From positions 3,533,501 to 3,597,500 of the forward strand of contig NZ_CP087588.1 of the NCBI RefSeq assembly GCF_020985305.1: a stretch of DNA of 64,000 nucleotides. The letters run 5' to 3'. The stretch comes from Croceicoccus sp. Ery15 (GTDB lineage Bacteria > Pseudomonadota > Alphaproteobacteria > Sphingomonadales > Sphingomonadaceae). Every line of letters begins with the position of its first letter. The first letter of the stretch is position 1. This document shows positions 58,735-64,000 of this stretch, one piece after another. Position numbers and translations under genes: made by a program. The notes beneath the pieces are model-generated. The model saw nothing but the letters and a program-made list of their open reading frames with translations, was not told where the DNA came from and did not search any database.

Positions 58735-59298
58735 ATGAGCGCAATGTCTATGCGCTCCGACGATGATCCCGATATTTCGCATCATGGCGAGGCGCTTCCC
58801 GTTCCGGCGGGAGGATCGATCCTGCGCGGCGCGCATTATTATGCGGTGCGCGTATTCTTCGAAGATACCGATCTGTCGGGCGTGGTCTATCACGCCAACT
58901 ATCTGCGCTGGTTCGAACGCGCGCGCTCGGACCTGTTGCGCATGCTGGATATCGACCAGCGCCACGCGCATGAAGGGGGTGAGGGCGCCTATGCCGTCAG
59001 CGATCTCGCCATCCGCTATGCGGCGCCCGCGCGGCTGGATGACGATGTGCTGATCGAAACCCGCGCCATGCAAATCGGTCGGGCGTCGTGCCGGTTGAAA
59101 CAGCGTGCATTTCGCGACGTTCAATTGCTGGCCGAAATGGATGTGCGCGTCGGTTTCGTCGCCCCCAATGGCCGTCCGCGCCGGCAGCCCGAAAAATGGC
59201 TGGCCGCCTTCGATAATTTCATGAACCGTTCACCTGACGCGGGCAATTCCGCGCCTCAGGGGGTTCTCCCCGATCATTCTCCAGACCTGAAAGACTGA
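58735..59298 (+). CDS. ybgC: Tol-Pal system-associated acyl-CoA thioesterase
   Basis: Hotdog-fold thioesterase of 187 residues. The active-site segment FFEDTDLSGVVYHANYLRWF is complete, with Asp as catalytic residue. Start MSAMSMRSDDD is the first of three close Mets (58735, 58744, 58750). Its stop overlaps tolQ, making it the first gene of the Tol-Pal operon. Confidence 0.94.
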   Translation: MSAMSMRSDDDPDISHHGEALPVPAGGSILRGAHYYAVRVFFEDTDLSGVVYHANYLRWFERARSDLLRMLDIDQRHAHEGGEGAYAVSDLAIRYAAPARLDDDVLIETRAMQIGRASCRLKQRAFRDVQLLAEMDVRVGFVAPNGRPRRQPEKWLAAFDNFMNRSPDAGNSAPQGVLPDHSPDLKD

Positions 59299-60023
59299 TG
59301 TCGATGACCGCAACCGCCCTTGTTCTGGCTGCCGCGATTCCCCCTGCCACCGTGGCCGCGCCCACCCATCTCGATCCGCTGCAACTGTTCCTCGATGCCG
59401 GTATCGTGGTGAAACTGGTCATGGCGGGCCTGCTGCTTGCATCGGTTTGGGTATGGGCGATCATCGTGTCCTTTTCGATGAAGGTCGGACGGCTGGAGGC
59501 GAAGAACCGTCATTTCGAAAAGAGCTTCTGGCGCAGCGACAATCCCGATGCGCTGATTGCCAACCGCGAAGGCAATCTCCCCTCGCGCTCGGTGGCAGAG
59601 GCGGGGCTGGCCGAATGGCGCGCCTCGACCGAAAGGGGCGTCCGCGACCGCGAGGGTACGCGCGCCCGTCTGACGCAGGCGATGGATGCGGCGGTCACGA
59701 CCGAAAGCGACAAGCTTGCCGCGCAGCTCAATTTCCTTGCCACCGTGGGGTCGGTCGCACCCTTCGTGGGGCTGTTCGGCACGGTCTGGGGCATCATGGA
59801 AAGCTTTTTCCAGATCGGTGCGCAGTCCAATACCTCGCTCGCCGTGGTCGCGCCCGGTATTTCCGAGGCCTTGTTCGCAACCGCCATCGGCCTGTTCGCG
59901 GCCATCCCTGCGGTGATCGCCTATAACCGTTTCTCGCACCGCGTCGGCACGTATGAAACGCGCCTCTACCGCTTTGCCGACAAGCTGCACGCCTCGCTCA
60001 GCCGCGAACTGGAGGCGATGTAA
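59298..60023 (+). CDS. tolQ: Tol-Pal system protein TolQ
   Basis: Proton-channel subunit of the Tol complex in the inner membrane, 241 residues. Three membrane helices are seen: around 30-55 (VVKLVMAGLLLASVWVWAII), around 150 (FLATVGSVAPFVGLFGTVWG) and around 195 (SEALFATAIGLFAAIPAVIA). The conserved FGTVWGIM is typical for TolQ/ExbB. Starts in the ybgC stop. Confidence 0.95.
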   Translation: MSMTATALVLAAAIPPATVAAPTHLDPLQLFLDAGIVVKLVMAGLLLASVWVWAIIVSFSMKVGRLEAKNRHFEKSFWRSDNPDALIANREGNLPSRSVAEAGLAEWRASTERGVRDREGTRARLTQAMDAAVTTESDKLAAQLNFLATVGSVAPFVGLFGTVWGIMESFFQIGAQSNTSLAVVAPGISEALFATAIGLFAAIPAVIAYNRFSHRVGTYETRLYRFADKLHASLSRELEAM

Positions 60024-60482
60024 ATGGGCGCAAGGCTCGCATCATCAGGCGGCGGCGGGCGCGGCAGGCGCGGACGCCATGGCCGTGCGCCCATGGCCGA
60101 GATCAATGTCACGCCGATGGTCGACGTGATGCTGGTGCTGCTGATCATCTTTATGGTCGCGGCCCCGCTGCTGGTCGCGGGCGTGCCGGTCGATCTGCCC
60201 GACAGCCAGGCCGACGCCCTGAATAACGAGGACCGGCAGATCAGCGTCTCTCTCGACGAACAGGGCCTCATCTATATCGACGAGGATCGCGTGCCCGCGG
60301 GCGATTTTGCCGACAGGCTGGCCGCCATTTCGCCGCCCGATGCGGTGAACGCGCCGCCGGTCGTGCTGCGTGCCGACCGTTCGCTGGATTATGGCCGGGT
60401 GGTGGCAGTGATGGGGGCCTTGAATGCCGCCGGATTCCGCCAGATATCGCTGGTCACACACGGTTCATCTGAAAGCCCATAG
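60024..60482 (+). CDS. tolR: Tol-Pal system protein TolR
   Basis: 152-residue inner-membrane protein. One membrane helix, VDVMLVLLIIFMVAAPLLVA, contains the proton-relay Asp of the ExbD/TolR family in PMVDVMLVLL. The periplasmic domain has ISVSLDEQGLIYIDED. It begins at the base after the tolQ stop. Works with TolQ to energise TolA. Confidence 0.95.
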   Translation: MGARLASSGGGGRGRRGRHGRAPMAEINVTPMVDVMLVLLIIFMVAAPLLVAGVPVDLPDSQADALNNEDRQISVSLDEQGLIYIDEDRVPAGDFADRLAAISPPDAVNAPPVVLRADRSLDYGRVVAVMGALNAAGFRQISLVTHGSSESP

Positions 60483-60485
60483 CCG

Positions 60486-61331
60486 ATGGCGAATATGCGT
60501 TCCGCCTTTGCCCTTTACGATGCGCCCGAATCGCCCGCTTTCGGGCAGGAGGAGCGCGTTGGGCTGGGCATTGCCATCGTGGCTCATGCCATTCTGTTCG
60601 CAGGGCTGGCATGGTGGGATTCCTCGCCCGAGCCGGTGGACCTGCCCGAACGAATTTCGGTAACCGTTTCGGACGAAATCGCGCTGGAATCGATCTCGCC
60701 CAATCCGATGGCCGATCCGGCCCCCTCGGTCGCGCCCGAGATCGGAGAGATCCGGCCCGCTGCCGAATCGGTTCCCGAACCCGTGCCGGTCACTGCCGCG
60801 CCGGTTGAAACACCGCGTCCCGCACCGACCCCGCGTCCGAACCCGACGCCAGCGCCCCAGCCCAAAGCGCGCCAGCCCGAACCGAAACCCACGCCGCCGC
60901 AGCCCAAACAGCAACCGCGCGAGAAACAGCAGGCGCAGGGCAGCCGGATCGGTTCGGACTTCCTGTCGGGCACCGGCGGCAGCGGTTCCGACCGCGAGCA
61001 ACCGGCGGAACGAGCAGGACCGGCAACCGCCGCCTCGCTCTCCTCGGCCATTGCGCGCGCGTTGAAACCGCACTGGACCGCGCCGCAAGGGGCAGATGCC
61101 GAAAAGCTCGTCACCGTGCTCGCATGGCGCATGAACCGCGATGGCAGCCTTGCGGGCCGCCCCGAAGTCGTGTCGCAGTCGGGCATTACCGAAGCCAACC
61201 GGGCGCAGGCCGACCGCCACGCCGAACTCGCCATCAGGGCGGTGCAGCTGGCTGCGCCGTTCGACCTTCCGTCTGAATATTACGATAGCTGGAAACGCGT
61301 GGATGCGTTCCGTTTCGACCGGAGACTCTAA
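60486..61331 (+). CDS. tolA: TolA-like protein with TonB C-terminal domain
   Basis: 281 residues. An N-terminal membrane helix GLGIAIVAHAILFAGLAWW, then a long Pro/Glu/Ala-rich periplasmic spacer (about 70-150), then a C-terminal TonB/TolA-like domain with LSSAIARALKPHWTAPQG and MNRDGSLAGRPEVVSQSG. Spans the periplasm to reach Pal and TolB. Assignment follows both structure and operon position. Confidence 0.9.
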   Translation: MANMRSAFALYDAPESPAFGQEERVGLGIAIVAHAILFAGLAWWDSSPEPVDLPERISVTVSDEIALESISPNPMADPAPSVAPEIGEIRPAAESVPEPVPVTAAPVETPRPAPTPRPNPTPAPQPKARQPEPKPTPPQPKQQPREKQQAQGSRIGSDFLSGTGGSGSDREQPAERAGPATAASLSSAIARALKPHWTAPQGADAEKLVTVLAWRMNRDGSLAGRPEVVSQSGITEANRAQADRHAELAIRAVQLAAPFDLPSEYYDSWKRVDAFRFDRRL

Positions 61332-61333
61332 GG

Positions 61334-62692
61334 ATGCTCAAAGCTCACCGGCCTCATATTTTCGCCCTGTTCGCGGCTGCCATCGCCGCAACGTCCATGC
61401 CTGCTGCCGCACAGGAATCGGGAGGGCTGACCGGCTCCGTCTCCGACGAAAGCGAATGGCAGGATCTGGGCATCGCCATCCCCGCCTTTCCAACCGACCG
61501 CGACCAGCCGACCCCTGCCGCCCCGCAAACCACGTCGAAGCTGGGCGTGGAACTGGCGCGGGTGATCACGGCCGATTTGCAGAACAACGGCCTGTTCAAG
61601 CCGGTCGGCCCCGACCGCCTGCCCAAGATCGCCTTTAGCGAGGCGACCAATCCGCAATTCGACCGCTGGCGTCCGCTGGGCACCGACATGCTGGTGCACG
61701 GCTATGTGACCGCCGCTGCCAATAACCAGCTGACGGTGGGCTGCTATCTCTATGACGTGCAGCTGGGCAGCGAACTGGTGCGCGAAGGCTATGTCGTGGC
61801 GCCTGCCGACTGGCGCCGCGCCGCGCATAAATGCGCCGATATGATCTATTCGCGCCTGTCGGGCGAGGAACCGTTTTTCGACAGCCGCATCGCCTATATC
61901 GCGGAGACCGGCCCCAAGGGAAACCGGCGCAAGCGTCTGGCCATCATGGATTCGGATGGCGCGAATCATCGTTTCATCACCAGCGGATCGTCGAGCGCGC
62001 TGACCCCGCGCTATTCGCCCGATTATTCCAAGATCGCCTATCTGTCCTATTCCGACGGCAATCCGCGCATCTATGTCTATGATATCCAGAGCGGGCGTCA
62101 GACACTGGTTACGCAGGCCAGCGGCCCGACCTTTGCGCCGCGCTGGTCACCCGATGGCCGCTATATTCTCTATTCCATGGCGATTGCCGGCAATACCGAC
62201 ATTTACCGTGTTTCGGCCAGCGGCGGCGGCACGCCCGTCAAGCTGACCGACAGCCCCGGCATCGACATCGGCGGGTCCTATTCGCCCGATGGCAAGCGGA
62301 TCGTGTTTGAATCCGACCGTTCGGGCAGCCAGCAAATCTATGTGATGGATGCCGACGGATCGAACCAGCGCCGGATCAGCTTTTTCGGCGGCCGCGCGGC
62401 GACGCCGGAATGGAGCCCGCGCGGCGACCAGATCGCCTTTACCCATATCGCCGGCGATCTGCGGGTCGCGGTAATGAGCCCGTCGGGCGGCGGCATGCGC
62501 CATCTGACCAATGCGTGGCAGGACGAGGCCCCGACGTGGAGCCCCAATGGCCGCATCATCCAGTTCTTCCGCACGACGAAGAACACTGGCCAAACTTCGC
62601 TGTGGCAGGTCGACCTGACCGGTCGCCACCTGCGCAAGCTGGATACGCCCGAAGACGCTTCCGACCCCGCATGGGGACCGGTTCTGCCCTAA
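61334..62692 (+). CDS. tolB: Tol-Pal system protein TolB
   Basis: Periplasmic protein of 452 residues. The signal peptide ends at SMPAAA|QES, then the alpha/beta domain (ELARVITADLQNNGLFKPVG) and the six-bladed beta-propeller with the repeated Tol-blade signatures SPDYSKIAYLSYSDGNPRIY, SPDGRYILYSMAIAGNTDIY and SPDGKRIVFESDRSGSQQIY. It binds Pal at the outer membrane. Standard length. Confidence 0.97.
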   Translation: MLKAHRPHIFALFAAAIAATSMPAAAQESGGLTGSVSDESEWQDLGIAIPAFPTDRDQPTPAAPQTTSKLGVELARVITADLQNNGLFKPVGPDRLPKIAFSEATNPQFDRWRPLGTDMLVHGYVTAAANNQLTVGCYLYDVQLGSELVREGYVVAPADWRRAAHKCADMIYSRLSGEEPFFDSRIAYIAETGPKGNRRKRLAIMDSDGANHRFITSGSSSALTPRYSPDYSKIAYLSYSDGNPRIYVYDIQSGRQTLVTQASGPTFAPRWSPDGRYILYSMAIAGNTDIYRVSASGGGTPVKLTDSPGIDIGGSYSPDGKRIVFESDRSGSQQIYVMDADGSNQRRISFFGGRAATPEWSPRGDQIAFTHIAGDLRVAVMSPSGGGMRHLTNAWQDEAPTWSPNGRIIQFFRTTKNTGQTSLWQVDLTGRHLRKLDTPEDASDPAWGPVLP

Positions 62693-62813
62693 CTGCGTTA
62701 TCCCTTTAATGCCGCGCGTCCGATGGGTCCGGACGTACGGAATCGATTGACCCGACCGCCTGATGCGAGGCATTCCGTTATGGGCCCGCAATATAAGAAT
62801 AAGGAGCTTTGAA

Positions 62814-63326
62814 ATGTCGCTCTTGAACCGCCAGTCTGCCGTTCTCCTCATCGCTGCCAGCACGCTTGCGCTTGGCGCGTGTAAGTCGACGCCCGACGAA
62901 CTGCCGCCCGAACCGACCCCGATGCCGACGCCCGCTCCCGCGCCCGCACCCAGCGGTCCGGTGCCCGGCAGCCAGGAAGATTTCGTCGCCTCGGTCTCGT
63001 CGGATCGCATCTTCTTCGACACCGACCGTTACAATGTCGACAGCGCCGACATGGCCACGCTGCAAAGCCAGGCCCAGTGGCTGGCCCGCTATCCCAACGT
63101 GCGTGTCACGATCGAGGGGCATGCCGACGAACGCGGCACCCGCGAATACAACCTCGCGCTGGGTGAACGCCGCGCCAATGCCGCGAAAAACTATCTCGTC
63201 GGACTTGGCATCCAGGCTGGCCGCATCAATGTGGTGAGCTATGGCAAGGAACGTCCGGTCGCCCTTGGCTCTGACGAGCAGAGCTGGGCGCAGAACCGCC
63301 GTGCGGTGACCGTCACGGTTCAGTAA
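62814..63326 (+). CDS. pal: Peptidoglycan-associated lipoprotein Pal
   Basis: Outer-membrane lipoprotein of 170 residues starting at MSLLNRQSAVLLIAAS with AAGGAG upstream. Lipobox LALGAC, a proline-rich linker, then the OmpA-like peptidoglycan domain with VTIEGHADERGTREYNLALG and a tail WAQNRRAVTV. Last gene of the Tol operon, followed by a hairpin. Confidence 0.97.
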   Translation: MSLLNRQSAVLLIAASTLALGACKSTPDELPPEPTPMPTPAPAPAPSGPVPGSQEDFVASVSSDRIFFDTDRYNVDSADMATLQSQAQWLARYPNVRVTIEGHADERGTREYNLALGERRANAAKNYLVGLGIQAGRINVVSYGKERPVALGSDEQSWAQNRRAVTVTVQ

Positions 63327-63336
63327 ATCCTCGGGT

Positions 63337-63370
63337 GGGCGGTCCGTCGATGCTTTTCGGCGGATCGCCC
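63337..63370 (+). terminator. Stem-loop after pal
   Basis: Arms GGGCGGTCCGTCGA (63337-63350) and TCGGCGGATCGCCC (63357-63370) pair with two G-T/A-C type mismatches, around a TGCTTT loop, 10 bp past the pal stop. No good T run follows. Probable operon end. Confidence 0.55.
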
Positions 63371-63407
63371 CTCGACCCCCGGCGATCCAGCCTGTAACGG
63401 TTTTTCC

Positions 63408-63953
63408 ATGGCACGTTCGGGTCGATCGATGGACTGGGGTTTTCCCCGCTGGCGCGGCTATGAAGCCGGACGCGAGGCACAGACGGTACGCCTGTGCGAC
63501 CGCCACGGATGCGAGGAGCCGGGCAATTGCCCCGCACCCAAATCTCCCAACAGCCCCGACCGCTGGTATTTCTGCGAAAAGCACGCCGCCGAATATAATC
63601 GCGGTTGGGACTATTTCGCGGGTCTCGATGCCGAGGAAGCCGCCGCCCGTGCCGCGGGAGAGCGTTCGGAGAATGCCGGATATCAGCAGGCTTCGCACTA
63701 CGGCTGGGGCGGATCGGGAGACGGTTCGCGCAGTCGGGACGAGATCAACGCGCTCGACGCGCTGGATCTGGAATATGACGTCGACTTCGCCACCATCAAG
63801 AAAGCATGGCGGGCCAAGGCGAAGGAAGTGCACCCCGATGTGAAACCGGGTGATGACGCGGCTGCCAAGGAATTTCACAAGCTGCAACTGGCCTATGAAG
63901 TGCTGCGCGCTGCCGAAGAGCGCCGCAGCTGGCATGGCCATCCCGAAGGATAG
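63408..63953 (+). CDS. DnaJ (J) domain protein
   Basis: 181 residues. The first half has a Cys-rich segment LCDRHGCEEPGNCPAP and WYFCEKHAAEYN that may bind zinc. The J domain occupies the C-terminal third, with the HPD motif in EVHPDVKPGDDAAAKEFHKL. It lacks the G/F and zinc-finger parts of true DnaJ, so it is a specialised Hsp70 partner. After it only 47 bases remain, with nothing recognisable. Confidence 0.92.
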   Translation: MARSGRSMDWGFPRWRGYEAGREAQTVRLCDRHGCEEPGNCPAPKSPNSPDRWYFCEKHAAEYNRGWDYFAGLDAEEAAARAAGERSENAGYQQASHYGWGGSGDGSRSRDEINALDALDLEYDVDFATIKKAWRAKAKEVHPDVKPGDDAAAKEFHKLQLAYEVLRAAEERRSWHGHPEG

Positions 63954-64000
63954 ATCGCGCCAATAGCGGCGCGAACGCCACGCCCCCGCGCACCCAGTCC

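Overview
The window is a GC-rich bacterial chromosome segment, almost certainly from the Sphingomonadales and probably from an Erythrobacteraceae-type marine or soil alphaproteobacterium. The evidence is an atpH-atpA end of an alphaproteobacterial ATP synthase operon, the rpmF-plsX-fabH-ihfA-merR block, a compact crtY-crtI-crtB carotenoid operon, a CobT-type cobaltochelatase subunit, and the ybgC-tolQ-tolR-tolA-tolB-pal envelope operon. Genus is inferred, not shown. Genes are packed tightly, with many 1-4 bp overlaps.

Layout. 1-6.0 kb: ATP synthase genes, a membrane-anchored trypsin-like protease, Ada, and a secreted metallopeptidase. 6.1-16.7 kb: two near-identical IS1380-family elements in opposite orientation bracket priA, a DUF4197 lipoprotein, an outer-membrane DUF2490 protein, a transaldolase-family aldolase, cobT and two TonB-like secreted proteins; the second of these is split by the IS inside its signal peptide. 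17-28 kb: cysS, an S24 repressor with a divergent small-protein operon, an acyltransferase, a metallo-beta-lactamase-fold hydrolase, a CNNM/CorC protein, the rpmF to merR block and a lipoprotein. 28-36.7 kb: SixA-like phosphatase, DinG-type helicase, nuclease, and the crtYIB operon with a frameshift in crtI at a run of seven G.

36.8-38.8 kb: thiC under a TPP riboswitch. 38.8-41.7 kb: an AT-richer accessory patch holding one unknown gene cut in two by a third, diverged IS1380 copy, followed by a 261-bp element bounded by structured 54-bp inverted repeats. 41.9-52.9 kb: a mixed set including an HTH protein, OsmC, DUF2061, PEBP, SWIB, a K+-channel-like protein, DUF2945/DUF3008, dapD, an S8 autotransporter-like protease, gmk and sspB. 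53-58.6 kb: a histidine operon (hisB-yciI-hisH-hisA-hisF-CPA2 antiporter-hisE-HIT). 58.7-64 kb: the Tol-Pal operon and a DnaJ-domain protein.

The main results come from reading across the insertions. All three IS copies are 1,646 bp with 4-bp palindromic target duplications (TTAA, CTAG, CTAG). Removing two of them restores intact reading frames, so the ancestral genes can be reconstructed. The best candidate for something undescribed is the interrupted zinc-ribbon protein beside thiC together with the adjacent structured inverted-repeat element. I see no tRNA, rRNA or CRISPR in the window.
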